Shown one piece after another: positions 1 to 10,562 of a stretch of 64,000 nucleotides of DNA (its first letter is position 1; every line of letters starts with the position of its first letter). Source of the DNA: Posidonia oceanica (Eukaryota > Streptophyta > Magnoliopsida > Alismatales > Posidoniaceae); assembly GCA_037176725.1 (NCBI GenBank), contig JAZBRS010000014.1, forward strand, positions 74,506,501 through 74,570,500, in the 5' to 3' direction. The position numbers and the translations under genes are program-made. The notes below the pieces were generated by a model that saw nothing but the letters and a program-made list of their open reading frames with translations, had not been told where the DNA came from and searched no databases.

Positions 1-447
1 GGGTACTGACTTTTGGCTTTCTCTTTCTTTCCTTTCTTATACATTCGGGCATAGATATGTGTTCCTTTCTGGCTAAAGCCTAGCATCTTTCTAGGAGTGT
101 AAGTCCCTAGGTGTTTGGGCATTTCGCCCGTGTTCACTGAGTGGTGGCTCCCTCACTAGCTAAGACATCTAAGTAGTGTCAGGTGAGGTCGGGAGACTCC
201 TTCCGGAGCAGGCAAGCACTTCCGATTTTCATCACCGGGCAAGGGAGTGATGCATGATTAAAGGGGATGACAATGATGATTGTAAAGGAGATGAGAGAAG
301 GAATGTAGGGGAATGCAGTGATAAAAAAAAATGCTGAAGATAGGATGAAGCAATGTATGGGGGAGATAAGGCGAAAAGAGGAACAGAAACATGTGAGTGA
401 TGGGAGTACGAAAGGTGGGACGAAGGATCCACAATGGTTGCTCCCAG
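1..447 (-). other. 3' untranslated region of element 1
   Basis: This lies downstream of the integrase stop on the minus strand. It is mixed sequence with a pyrimidine-rich stretch on the minus strand and only short shadow reading frames. No polypurine tract or LTR start is visible, so the untranslated region continues past the left edge. In Tat elements this region is long and often carries tandem repeats or extra reading frames; none is seen in this part. Confidence 0.6.
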
Positions 448-1780
448 CTACTGATAGTACTTCTTGAGGTAGCACAAGTTGACCGGCTCGGACTGCTCGA
501 CCTGGTCCATGTCCTCAAGAGTTACCGCGTCGCCTGAGAAGATCTGTTTAACCACGAAGGGGCCACGCCAGTTAGGTCGGAATTTGCCTCGACCGTCGGG
601 TAAATGAATGGCGTGCAGAACGAGATCCCCTGGCTGGAAGCTTCTGGGCCGGACTTTCTTCAAGAACGCTCTAGCCATTCGTTTCTGGTAACAATGAGCA
701 TTATGCATAGCTTGTAGTCTGTGCTCATCAATCAGATTCAGTTGGACGCAGCGGTCTTCGACCCATTCTGCCTCTTCCAACTCAGCTTCTCGTAGGATCC
801 GCAGTGAGGGGATCTCTACTTCGACGGGTAATACCACTTCCATGCCGTACACCAGAGAGTACAGGGTGGCTCCTGTCAAGGTCTGGATTAATGTCCTATA
901 CGCCCAGAGCGCGTACAGGAGCTTATCGTGCCAATCTTTGTGGGTTTCTGCCATCTTCTTCATTATTTTGATAATGTTTTTGTTAGCAGACTCCACTGCT
1001 CCATTCATCTGTGGCCGATAAGGTGAGGACCTGTGGTGCTTGATCTTGAGACTCTGCAGGTACTCCTCAGTTCTTTTGGCAATGAAGTTTGTACCATTAT
1101 CAAAGATGATGGAGTGCGGGACTCCGTATCGGGCAACGATATTGTTCCTGATAAACTTTCCTGTTGCCACCGCAGTGACTGTCTTATAAGAGGCTGCTTC
1201 CACCCACTTAGTGAAGTAGTCAATCGCTACCATGATGAAGCGATGGCCGTTTGAAGCAGCGGGGTGTATTGTGCCAACGACGTCGATCCCCTAGGTGGAG
1301 AAAGGCCATGGCGAGGACATGTTATGCAACTGATGAGGGGGAGCCTTGATAAAGTTACCATGGACCTGACAGTTGTGGCATTTACGCACGAACCGGCAAC
1401 AGTCCGCTTCCATGGTTTGCCAGAAATATCCTTGGAGCATGATCTTCTTGGCTAAGAGGACGCCGTTCATGTGCGGGCCACAGGTCCCTGCATGCACTTG
1501 AAGCATCAGCGTATCAGCCTCCGGCTTGTCCAGGCAGCGTAATAGCATCTGATTGTATGATCTTCTGTATAGCTGCCCAGCCCCTAATACATATTTTGAC
1601 GCCAGATGCGCCAAAGTTCTCTTATCTTCTGCAGTGGTGCTAGGCGGAAGGCTGCCGGATTCCAAGAATGGTTTAATGTCGTGATACCATGGCTGCTCTT
1701 CTGCCGAATCTGCTTCCTCTATGTTCATGCAATGCGCGGGCTCCTCTATGCAGGTAACTGACACATCTACCATGCTGTCT
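448..1780 (-). pseudogene. Integrase of element 1 (zinc-binding and DDE core)
   Basis: This is the C-terminal pol domain, which inserts the reverse-transcribed DNA copy into the nuclear genome. An HHCC zinc-binding region lies around 1370-1495 on the minus strand (HAGTCGPH, then CHNC). The catalytic core follows, with Asp in AIDYF (about 1220), Asp in FDNGTNF (about 1100) and Glu in NGAVESANK (about 992). The last two are separated by 35 residues, the DD35E spacing. The motif HRSSPYRPQMNGAVE is typical of plant gypsy integrases. The frame is broken once, by TAG at 1291-1293, where a conserved Trp (PWPFSTW) is expected. The reading frame ends at 448 after LKKYYQ with no chromodomain, as in Tat rather than chromovirus elements. 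Element 1 integrase could have mobilised the pol-less element A in trans, but that is inference. Confidence 0.92.
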
Positions 1781-2229
1781 TCTGGTATACTGAGCCAGGA
1801 TGCCAGGGTTGCTAGTGCGTCAACATACGCATTCTTTGCTCTGTTCATGTATGTGAAGTTGATGCTCCTGAACTCTTCTATTAGCCTGAACAGGCATTCG
1901 TGATATGGCACAAGTTTCAAATCCTTTGTCTTCCAATCGCCATTCACTTGAGAAATCACCAGCATGGCATCACCGTGCACTCGCAACTTTTGCGCCTTAT
2001 GCTCGAGGGCGGCTTTCAAACCCAGGATGCATGCTTCATATTCTGCTTCATTGTTTGTGCATGTGAAAGTCAACTTCCTCGCAAAAGGAATCATCTGCCC
2101 CTGGGGCGTGATCAGCACTGCGCCTATGCCTTGACCCTTTTTGTTGACAGCGCCGTCAAAGTACAGTTGCCATTGCTCTTGCTCCTCAGGGTCTTTCTCC
2201 TCAGAGTCCTCCATTGCAAAGAGAATGTC
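1781..2229 (-). pseudogene. Second, archaeal-type RNase H (aRNH) of element 1
   Basis: This is an extra RNase H domain between the original gypsy RNase H and integrase, found in Tat-lineage elements. It would degrade the RNA strand of RNA/DNA hybrids during reverse transcription. The four acidic catalytic positions are visible: Asp in WQLYFDGA (about 2156), Glu in NNEAEYEA (about 2042), Asp in VHGDAML (about 1970) and Asp in NAYVDALATLA (about 1820). The block stays in frame with the rest of pol. It is preceded by TAG at 2230-2232 and runs uninterrupted into the integrase zinc-binding region. Because all four acidic residues remain while the upstream RNase H has lost its first Asp, this is probably the domain that did the work. 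Confidence 0.9.
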
Positions 2230-2232
2230 CTA

Positions 2233-2730
2233 TTCAGGGAACTGCATCTGGAGTGGCTGGTATTCAGGCAAAGGAAAATCAGCAAGGTGATCTGCCATAG
2301 CCTAGCCCTTCATAGATCTTTGTGTGACGAAGGTGATGTCGTACTGAGATAGCAACACCTGCCATTTGACACATCTGCCCACCAAAGCCGGCTTTTGGAA
2401 GAGAAACTTGATAGGATCATGCCGGCACAAGAGCTGAACTGGGTATGCCATCATATAATGCCTCAGTTTCTGTGCAGCCCAGACAAGGGATAAGCAGGTC
2501 TTCTCCATTGTGTTGTACTTGGCCTCGCATTCATTAAACTTCTTGCTCAGGTAATAAATGGCGTGCTCCTTCCTACCAGATTCGTCGTGTTGGCCCAAGA
2601 CGGTGCCCATGGAATGCTGCGTGGTAGAAAGGTAGAGAAGCAAAGGTCTTCCTAGCGTGGGAGGAACCAGGACAGGAGGTTTGACCAGAAGTTGCTTGAT
2701 TTTATCAAATGTGGCCTGCCACTCCTCGTT
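2233..2730 (-). pseudogene. Original gypsy RNase H (gRNH) domain of element 1, degenerate
   Basis: This follows RT directly (NEEWQATFDKIKQLL, then PLLLYLSTTQHSMGTVL). Family members with an active gRNH carry Asp where this protein has Ser in LYLSTTQ. The Glu-Lys of YNTMEKTCLSLVWA is still present. The end of the domain (DITFVTQRSMKG) is followed by TAG at 2302-2304 where Gln is usual, then ADHLADFPLP. Loss of the first Asp is a known feature of Tat elements, where this domain has become a connection-like tether after gain of a second RNase H. The block is bounded by TAG at 2731-2733 (expected Trp) and 2230-2232. Confidence 0.85.
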
Positions 2731-3635
2731 CTAGTCGATTTGCGCATTCTTCTTCAAGAGTTTGAATATAGGCTCGCAGATGGGCGTAAGCTGTGCAATG
2801 AAGCGACTGATATACTGTAAACGCCCAAGTAGGCCTCGAACCTCCTTCTCGGTTCTAGGGGGTGGCATGTTCACGATGGCTTTTGCTTTCATCGGGTCCA
2901 CTTCAATCCTCCTTTGGCTAACAATGTAGCCCAGAAGTTTGCCGGATGAAACCCCAAACACGCATTTACTGGGGTTAAGTCTCAATCTGTATTTCCTCAA
3001 TTGGTCAAAGAGCTTCTTCAGGCAAGCAAGGTGATCCTCAGGCTCTTTGGTCTTAGCAATCATGTCGTCTACATAGACCTCCACTTCTTGGTGCATGAGG
3101 TCGTGAAAAGGTGTAGTCATGGCCCTCTGATAGGTTGCGCCAGCATTCTTCAACCCAAACGGCATAACTTGATAACAGAAGACCCCCTAGGGGGTGATGA
3201 ATGAAGTCTTTTCCATGTCTTCTTCTGCCATTTTGATCTGATTATAACCGGAGAAGCCGTCCATAAAGGATAGCATCTTGTGGCCTGCAGTGTTGTCGAC
3301 TAAGACGTCAATGTGAGGCAATGGGAAGTCGTCCTTGGGGCTTGCCTTGTTCAGGTCCCTGTAGTCGATACATATCCAGATCCGGCCATTCTTCTTGGGC
3401 ACTGGCACGATGTTCGCAAGCCACTCAGGGTAAAGGACGACCTTTAGAAAATTGACATCGAGCTGCTTCATTATCTCTTCCTTGATCATGAGCAGCCACT
3501 GTGGTCGCCATCTTCTCAGCTTCTGCTTTACTGGCTTGGCATCTGGTTTCAAGGGCAAGTTATGGACCACTATTTCAACATCAAGGCCAATCATATCTTC
3601 ATAGCTCCAGGCGAAGACATCCGCATACTCTTTCA
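2731..3635 (-). pseudogene. Reverse transcriptase domain of element 1
   Basis: This is an RNA-dependent DNA polymerase that copies the element RNA from the tRNA-Arg primer. The order of motifs on the minus strand is FAWSYEDM (about 3615), PVKQKLRRWRP, PEWLANIVPVPKKNGR, DYRDLNKASPKDDFPLP, the first catalytic Asp in SFMDGFSGYNQIK (3259-3261), PFGLKNAGATYQRAM and the YVDD box (about 3064-3075). It then continues through LRLNPSKCVFGV and GKLLGYIVS. All three polymerase Asp residues are intact. The only break is TAG at 3187-3189, where the family has Trp between SFITP and G. The block is 86 percent or more readable and clearly Ty3/gypsy. It shares frame with protease upstream and integrase downstream. 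Confidence 0.95.
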
Positions 3636-5289
3636 GAAATGCAATGAACTCTATTCTGGCCTGGGGCGATAGTAGGGCGCTGATGTGAACTTCTTTGGTT
3701 TCTTCGGCTGTGCCGAGGTTAACAACCTCCGTATCTTCTTCAACATGCAGGTTGGGGCCTTCTGGATCGTCGTCGTAGGGCTGGAACTCAGGCAATGGGT
3801 CATCATTCTCATCCTCGCCTGTATCGTCTTCTTCTCCGTATGCAACAAGTTCTGAGAGGATCTCCTTTTCGAAGGTGGGGTTTGTTATATCAAAGGAGTG
3901 TAGATGTTCTGCTTCTTGGCCCTGGTGACGCCTCAGGATGGTCACACCTACTCGAGTGTTTCTGTATCCTCGGTGCGCGACCTCTATCCTGGTGACTTCC
4001 CCTGTCTGTTCTGCTGTTGATGACATTGCTGCATGCTCTGCTGATACTACTGAAGGTCTTGCTGATTCTGCGACTGATACTGCTGATGGCCCTGCTACTG
4101 AGACTACTGACAACTCTGTTACTGATTCTGCTTTCTGCTCTGTTACTACTGTTGCGTGATCTGCTGGTGCTTCCTCTTCTGAGTCGGCTAATATGCTTAT
4201 GGAGGGTATGTCGAACTGGCGGCTGACCTGGATACTACCACTTGCTACCCTACCCAAGTGAGGCATGTGCTGCACGAGCCACCTAGACCCACCTTCTGGT
4301 TGAAGGGTAATGAGCTTGTCTGGTCTAGGGGAGTCCGGTATTACTGAATTTTCTTCCAGGACCATGATGGAGGCGTGGTCTTCTCGCAGAGGAGGGTCCA
4401 TAACCATGGCTTTTCCTTTCCTTTCTGTGGCTTGGTGCTGTACCAGGTCACTTGCTATCGACTTGAGCTGTTCTTGATAAAGTAGCTCCAAGTCGGACAT
4501 CCATGAATCGACCTGGGCTTCTATCGCCCCTCCTTCCTCCTCATCTGAGGGTGAGTTGACGTAGTAGGCGCCAGGGGCCTGCGGCACTGGCTCGGCTGTA
4601 AGATGGATCGCTGTCCTTGGTATTTGCTTGGTCTGGCTCACAAGCGTGCCTGATAGCGATAGCCTCGGCATGGGAGATCCAGACAGGCTGGTGAGCAGGG
4701 CCACAGACGGGTATGCTGCCAGAGTCACTGTTGCAGTTAGAGGGTAGGCAGAGGTGCTCTTCTGAGGGCTCAAGGGCCGGGAGACTATGATGCTCAACTG
4801 GTCCTCTGCGACTGGTGGTGACGGTGAGAGCGCGGCCTTTGACGCCATAGGGTCCTGCCATGAGAGTTGCTGTTCTACGGCAGGAGAATGTGTGGCTGAC
4901 TGAGCCGGCGGCATTGCTTGAGATGCGGCTACTAAAAAGGGCTGAGTTACGCTGCTGACTGAACTCAGTGGTTGACCCTCCTGAGAGGGTGACAGTTGTA
5001 CTGATGCGACAGCGATTGCGAGCGGACTGACTAACTACGCCTGAGTTGGTGTCTTTGAACTCAGAGCGGCTTGAGCTGGTACTAGTGATGCTGACAAGAC
5101 TACAGGAAAATCAGAGACTGTCAAGTCTGCCAAAGGTTCTGTCAAATCTGCTGCTTTATGATCTGTGGAAGGAAGGGCCAGACAAACTGACCGAGGTGCT
5201 GTTGAGCTGGGCTGGCTTTCGCTGTAGGTCCGGGCTGCCCCTGCTGTGCTAGACTGTTCCTCATCCAAGTAGTAGTCCTCAACGCAGAC
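3636..5289 (-). pseudogene. Low-complexity acidic linker between protease and RT of element 1
   Basis: About 550 residues in the pol frame have no recognisable enzyme motif. The minus-strand translation is rich in Ser, Ala, Val, Thr, Pro and Glu. It includes a short repeated pattern (SVTELSVVSVAGPSAVSVAE) and an acidic stretch near 3700-3800 (GEEDDTGEDENDDPLPEF), then enters RT. Long unstructured linkers at this point are common in Tat elements, and Ogre elements splice an intron near here. In this copy the frame is continuous apart from TAG at 5035-5037, so no intron is required. The block starts after TAG at 5290-5292. Confidence 0.65.
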
Positions 5290-5292
5290 CTA

Positions 5293-5838
5293 GTCTTCTC
5301 CCAGTGACGGAGAGCTTTGGCATGGCTCCGACTGCACTATGGCTTGAACGGTGCTTGAACCTAGGATACCCGCACTTGTGAAGTTAGCGAGGTTCCGGGG
5401 TATGATCATTCTTCGATTCTTCGCTTGCGGGTGCTTACTTTCATCAGCTTGTGGGTCGTATCCAAGACCCTCATTGTCTCTTCATTCTTCCGCCACGATC
5501 GGCTCAGCGATTCCCTGGCCGTATCGCCCGAGCGGCGTCCCCTTGACGTAGCCCCACCTGTGACAGACGTTCTCGACCATCTGAAAAGGGTTGTTGTGAA
5601 CGGCCAAGGAGTTGACATGTTCAAGATCTGGTAAAAAGTTAACCGGCTCGCGCCAATTAACGCGGTATAAAGCGTTCGGGAGTTCAGGATCAAAAGGGAT
5701 AGTCCGCGAAGAGATAGAGGAAATCGCCTCGATCCGCTCCTTCTCAAAATTCTCTTCCATGACAACGATGACATCGTCACCTCGGCGGAACTTGATCATG
5801 CGATGGAGGGTCGAGAGGATAACCTGATGCTTGTGGAG
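5293..5838 (-). pseudogene. Post-protease segment of element 1 with G-patch-like remnant
   Basis: This segment continues from the protease end in the same frame (LHKHQVILSTLHRMIKFRR, then a charged region). It contains GYVKGTPLGRYGQGIAEPI (minus strand, about 5500-5560), which resembles the Gly-rich G-patch segment seen after the protease in several plant gypsy elements. The frame is broken by TGA at 5482-5484, where EEWRDNEGLGY would be the natural reading, and by TAG at 5290-5292. TGA at 5482 is the only non-amber nonsense codon in this polyprotein. The G-patch assignment is tentative because the Gly spacing is not fully conserved. Confidence 0.6.
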
Positions 5839-5841
5839 CTA

Positions 5842-6783
5842 AGGGCGCCCAAGCAGAAAGTTGAAGTTAGGCTCCAAGTCGACGACGTAGAATTCCACAT
5901 CGAATGTGACCGGACCAATGATAAGAGGAATAACCAAAATCCCTAGAGCGTCATGGTGGGTATTATCAAAAGCTGTCATTCCCTTTACAGCCGAAGTAAT
6001 GTCCTCAGCCTTGAATCCGAGCTTAGTTGCTGTTCGCAAGGGACAGATGTTAAGGCCTGACCCATTATCGACCAGCGCAAGGGGAATGCGAAAGTTCTTG
6101 AATTGTACCGTGACGAACAAGGGTTGGTTATGATTAATCCCCACCGAAGGCAACTCATCACTCGTGAAAGTGATGACTTGGGGTTCTGCAATCATTCCAA
6201 CCATGCTTTCCAAGGCGGCAGGTTCTATGGTTTGGGACACATGGGCGGCTTGGAACACGCGAAGAAAAGCCTCACGGTGTTCGGTAGAAGTATGTATCAG
6301 GTCCCAAATGGATATATCGGCTTTAACCTTTTTGAGTTGGGAAGTAATGTCGGCCTTGGGCTGGTCCTTCTTGGCGGCAGGGAGTGTGGCTTTGGGGACA
6401 GGTTCAGCTATGGTGGATTCAAGAGGTTGGCCTGGAGGTGGTAGGGTTGTAGGCTGGCCTAAGGGAAGAGGTGTTGCAGGTTCTGGATGACTAGGTCTAG
6501 CCACTGGTGCTGGGGGTTTGTAGACCCTCCCCGATCGCGTCACTTCCGCACACATTTCTGTGGCGTAGCTATAAGGTACGCGATGGGTATCCCGAGTTAG
6601 GTTAATAACCACAGGAGCGCGTGCAGCGAGCACGAGAGGGGCTACAGGGGTGCCTATCGGTTGAGGAGGGTATGGATAAGGGGATTGCTGGGAAGGCAAA
6701 CGGGGTGGGGATTGAGGTCTTGCTAACAAGTGCACAGGAGACCCTAGCTGAGGTCTAGCTAGGAGATGTATTGGGGATACTGG
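5842..6783 (-). pseudogene. Retropepsin-type aspartic protease of element 1
   Basis: This protease would cleave the polyprotein into mature gag and pol products. The active-site motif is LALVDNGSGLNICPL, with the catalytic Asp at 6067-6069. It is followed by the flap/second-loop region (LVIPLIIGPVTFDVEFYVV) and the C-terminal signature NFNFLLGRP. TAG at 5839-5841 sits exactly where the conserved Trp of LLGRPW should be. Upstream, about 180 residues of Pro-rich sequence join gag to protease and contain a degenerate repeat of the pattern P-V/I-H-L-L-A-R-P-Q around 6700-6800. TAG at 6784-6786 interrupts that repeat at a position where the neighbouring copies have Gln. Confidence 0.9.
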
Positions 6784-6786
6784 CTA

Positions 6787-7383
6787 CGGGTTACCTAGCA
6801 GGTGTACTGGGGCTTGGGCCTGAGAAAGCATGGCAGCTGGTGCAGAAGAACGCTCCGGCCTGGTGCGCGGTCGGATCATATGAACGCCCGACTCGGAGCC
6901 AGCGACAGCAGCAAGATAAAGAGAGACCGGAAAGGGAGTAGAAACGTCATGGATAAGCTCAGAAGGATGTACCACAGATGTGGGAGATCCAGAAGGAAAA
7001 AGAGAATGGATTCCTGAGGTCCCTACACCTCCTGAATAGGAGTGCTCCGGCAGGGGCTGGCGAACAATATTAGCTGAGGTAGATGCTGGTGCAGGTGCAT
7101 GAGATGGTGTAGAAGTGGACGCCTCGTGTGTGTTGATCACAATCGTTCCCGATTCAATCAAATCCTGGATAGCATTCTGGAGAGTGAAGCAATTATCAGT
7201 TGAATGCCCGACGCTTCGATGGAAATCGCAGAAAAGGTTCGCCTTAAACCAATGCGGTAGTGGGTTTGGTGGCGGGCGAACCTCCGGAAACTTCAGGAGC
7301 GACGCAACCTTCGGGAGGACGGCGGTGAGCGGTTCCACCAGTGGGGCGAACTTCCGCTTCTCAACGGGTGGCCGTCTCGGCCT
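6787..7383 (-). pseudogene. Gag C-terminal part of element 1 with zinc-knuckle-like motif
   Basis: This is the nucleocapsid-like part of gag. A single C-x2-H-x4-H-x4-C motif (CDFHRSVGHSTDNC, 7189-7230) is preceded by PPPNPLPHWFKANLF and followed by FTLQNAIQDLIESG. This is a variant of the CCHC knuckle used for RNA binding in retroelement gag proteins. The same module occurs three times in element A, which ties the two elements together. The region stays in frame with protease. It is bounded by TAG at 7384-7386 upstream and TAG at 6784-6786 downstream. Confidence 0.85.
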
Positions 7384-7386
7384 CTA

Positions 7387-8541
7387 GAATTGTCCTTGCT
7401 GAACCGGTACGGCAGGATAGACCGGTCGAGCGGTGGTAGTGATTTGTGGTGTGGGGTGTGTCCTAGGTGCAGGTGCGTAATAGATCTGAGGAGGGGCAGT
7501 CCGAAACGCCAGACGAACAGGCGCAGTAAGGGAATCGACGTATGCAACAACAGGCTTCGGCGGATCCTTCCTCTTGGGACGATTGTTGTTGATGCCGTTG
7601 TTGTTGATGGCGCTGCTGCTGCTACTGTTATTGCTGGTGGGGGCCTGCCTGGCAAGCACAGAGAGCGCAGGGAAGTTGCCACTCTGCAACGAACTCTCTA
7701 CGCGAGTGCTAGCTCGGATCAATGCAGTGAAGGTTGTGACAGGTTGGATGCTAAGCAAAGCTCTGGTGGACGACTGTGCCCCTTTTATAATGATCTCGAT
7801 AGACTCCTCATCAGAGGGCCTATCTCGAACTTGCGAAGCAAGGGCACGCCAGCGGCCGACGTACTCCCCAAACGGCTCGCCCGGATTCTGCTTGGTTGCG
7901 ATCAGGTCGGCGTGCTTTGGGACCAGATCGAGGTTGAAGGAATATTGTTCCAAGAATGCCTGGCTTAGGTCGTTCCATGTCCTGATTGCAGACATGTCAA
8001 GTGAGGTGAACCACTTGAGGGCTGGACTAGACAAACTCTTTTGGAACAGGTGGATCAGCAACCTCTCGTCTGCCTGAAGCTGGGCGAGATCACCGCAGTA
8101 CGCCTTCAGATGGGCTATAGGGCAGCCCCTACCATCATACTTCTCAAAGTCCAGGATTTTGAACTTTGGAGGGAGTACCGGCTTTGGGAAACAGCAGAGG
8201 TCTCGGAACTAGTAGGTCTGGTGGTCTGTGCCCTGCACTAGACGCAGTGCTTTCTCCAGAACATCCATCCTGTTGTTGATGGGGTCTGGAATGGCTGCCA
8301 CAGGTGATGGGGCAGCGGGGGCAGGGACCACGTATGCCGATTGGGTCGCACCGAGGTGCTCCTCCGGATCTACCATCACATCGCCTGGTGATGTAAGGTG
8401 ATGGCCGGCATACCCGTGCTGTGGTGGAGTGCAAGGGGGGATGCATGTGGAATTCTGAACCTGATGCAAAGGGGAGGATAGATGGTATGCTGTGCAGTGG
8501 GTGCAGAATGCTGGAGCAACAGCAGCCGCACCGGTGCGGTG
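7387..8541 (-). pseudogene. Gag capsid-like domain of element 1 (retrotransposon gag family)
   Basis: This is the structural gag domain that builds the virus-like particle. Recognisable minus-strand segments are PPKFKILDFEKYDGRG with AHLKAYC (about 8100-8170), LIHLFQKSLSSPALKWFTSL (about 8000-8060), AFLEQYSFNLDLVP, then TKQNPGEPFGEYVGRWRALA and a run of Ser/Asn/Pro-rich residues. These match the gag core of plant Ty3/gypsy elements (KFxxPdFekYdG, then WFxxL, then EsfxeYxxRwr). Stops are TAG at 8542-8544, 8209-8211 and 7384-7386. From here to integrase everything is in one frame. Confidence 0.9.
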
Positions 8542-9230
8542 CTAGGGGACGGGCCTGCGAGATACTGTGCTCCCACCAGTCCGAATGACTGGCCACCAGG
8601 TGGCAGAGGTGGATGCTATGTGTGGTGTGGTGCAGATGCAAGAGGCGGGATACGTGCCCCCATCGCCGGAACTGTGAGCAGTTGAGACGACGGTCTAGGC
8701 GGAAGTGTAGAGTGCAATGCATGATGTGCGAGAGCAGGCCGCACAGGAACCTCAGGACCAACAGGAAAGGAAGAAGGGCGGACTGATAGAGCCATACCCT
8801 ACAGCCGCTGAATAGTGTCTATCAGATGCTGGCACTGCTCTTCAGGTGTCCCATCGGTGGGAACACTGAATTGCAGTGCCGGCGAGAGGCCAGAGCCAAG
8901 AGATCCAAACTGTCTAGGAGATTGAAGTCCTAATGCAAGAGTCGCCGCAACGGCAGAAGGGGTGTCAAAAGCGACAAATCCCTGAGAAGGTGGGGTTAGA
9001 GGCGCCTCCGGAATGCGAGTAGTGGTCATCAAGATGGACTCGACGACCAGATCAGGAGGAGCGAGTGTCTGCCACTGTCCCACAGCAAATTGGGGTGCCC
9101 CAGACAACAGAGAGGGAAATCCTGGCGTCACAAGGGGCACAGAGGGGTTAGAAACGGGAGTCAGAGGGGCCGGAGCGGAAACCACCTCCGAGGCAAGGGT
9201 AAGCGGGGGTTCGATGGTGCGCTGGGCCAT
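8376..9230 (-). pseudogene. Gag N-terminal part of element 1, frameshifted from the rest
   Basis: The first ATG after the inferred leader splice acceptor is at 9228-9230 and starts MAQRTIEPPLTLASEV. The sequence is Pro/Ser/Ala-rich with the segment EEQCQHLIDTIQRL before TAG at 8799-8801. After that TAG the frame continues (GMALSVRPSFPVGPEVP) to another TAG at 8616-8618 and stays open to 8376. The capsid part is in a different frame, so a net frameshift lies between about 8376 and 8541. I chose 9230 because no other ATG occurs between the acceptor at 9411 and this codon, although the frame is open further upstream without ATG. Confidence 0.75.
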
Positions 9231-9232
9231 TG

Positions 9233-10544
9233 CTGACCGAGAGCGAGTCAAAACGGGGCTGCGACGAGTGAAAAACGGATGGGCTCTACGAGGAGCTATG
9301 CTCGCAAAGGCGAATAGCTTAGAAGGAGATGGTCGAGCACAGGTGTCTCAATAGAGGTGTCAGTAAAGGGAGGAACCCGACCTCCAGCTAAGGAAATCAC
9401 TTACTGAACTCTGTTAAGGACACAACAGAAAACCGGGATTAGGAACAGAAAATGAAATGCAAATGCATTAAGTCGTGGCATGAATGACATGTATGCTTTC
9501 TAGCATGCTCTCTCTCACCAATCTAGTGTTTCCTAGCAGGTAGTCTACTCCGAATATCCACAAGTGTACGGGTCACTGACTCAGGTCAGAAAAGTAGGTC
9601 CCCTGTCTAACTCCCGGCCCAAAGCTCAGGTAATAACAGAGTGGTGCGTTGGTGGCCTCAACCTCGCCTAAGCGTAGGAAGTACCCTCCACTAGCACCGA
9701 CACGACCCCTGACAAGGGGAGACAGACCGACCGACTCACACCATGCCAAAGCATCGGAGTGAGAGATCGGAACCATCCTTCGCAGACTGATAGGTGGACT
9801 CAGATGAGAAGATGCATGCCCTATATGATGCTTCATGCAAATGATTAAAGTCTTTTATCTTGCGTATTTTATTAACTCCAGGAGGGTGCAAGTGTGTTGA
9901 TGGCTCTAGTTGATCCTAGATTTTATTTTTACTTGCTATTTTTAATTAACCACAGGGAAAAGCAATCAGTCTCTACTATCCTAGGCATGGCATGTGCAAA
10001 AGGGGAGAAAATCAACCAAATATGGCAGGCAACAACATACAACAGAGCAAAAGACAGGTGCAGGGCATGTGCGAGTGTTTGTGAGCATGATAGTGAAGGG
10101 AAAGCATTCATCATGTCAAAAGGCATATATATAGAGCATGTGCGTGCATAGTGACATAGCAAATGTGTAAAAGAAAGCATTCATCATTCAAAAGGCATGC
10201 GTTGTTGCCAATCAAGTATGTAGACATGCATTGTGCAGGAAATAAAGCAATAATAGGTAAAAGGGATAAAGAAAGTAAAAACAGGCAAGCTGTAAAGCAA
10301 ACAAGAGCATAGGCAAGGAAATAAACGAGCAAACAAGCAACAGAGGCAAAGCAGAGCAAAACGGAGCGCAAACCGAGGCAAAGGGGGTGCAAAACCAAAG
10401 CTAAGTAGCCACGGGGCGACTTGCCAGAAGTTTGCACAGGAAAACGAGCAAAACAGGCAAAGGAAACACAAAGGCAAACAAAGAAGGCAAATCCCAGGCA
10501 GAATGCGAGCGAGCCAAAGCCAAAGCGAAAGTCGGAGTCTAGTA
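9233..10544 (-). other. 5' leader of element 1
   Basis: This is the untranslated sequence between the primer site and gag. The part nearest the primer site (about 10240-10540) is a degenerate TTTGC/CTTGC-rich stretch also present after the primer site of element A. The part at about 9470-9860 aligns by eye with 27655-28050 of element A over roughly 400 nt, including a shared GCATCATATAGGGCATGCAT block. Such leader conservation between otherwise diverged elements is what a packaging or dimerisation signal would show. Short reading frames here are not conserved and are not called. Confidence 0.7.
9411..9437 (-). promoter_or_regulatory. Candidate 3' splice acceptor before gag, element 1
   Basis: The minus strand reads as a pyrimidine-rich tract ending TTCTGTTGTGTCCTTAACAG with the AG at 9412-9411. 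Element A has the matching site ending TTTATTTTAACAG at the same relative place. Between this site and the gag ATG at 9230 there is no other ATG in either element. With the donor at 12204/12203 it would define an intron of 2793 nt. Splicing itself is inferred. Confidence 0.55.
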
Positions 10545-10562
10545 TCCCCAGTAGAGTCGCCA
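10545..10562 (-). promoter_or_regulatory. Primer-binding site of element 1, tRNA-Arg type
   Basis: The minus strand reads TGGCGACTCTACTGGGGA one base after the LTR end (...TACTACA). The 3' end of plant tRNA-Arg (the GACTCCA... family) with its added CCA is complementary to TGGCGACTCCACTGGGGA, so 17 of 18 bases match. tRNA-Arg priming is known for Ogre-type elements. Confidence 0.82.

Noticed and set aside
448..9230. TAG read as sense (stop readthrough or codon reassignment) instead of decay
   Set aside because: Thirteen amber codons at several conserved Trp and Gln sites plus a frameshift fit decay; retroelements use at most one programmed readthrough site, and nuclear plant genes do not reassign TAG.
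9573..9836. 87-residue minus-strand frame in the element 1 leader
   Set aside because: The nucleotide sequence is conserved in element A, but there the corresponding sense-strand frame does not persist, so conservation is at the RNA or DNA level.
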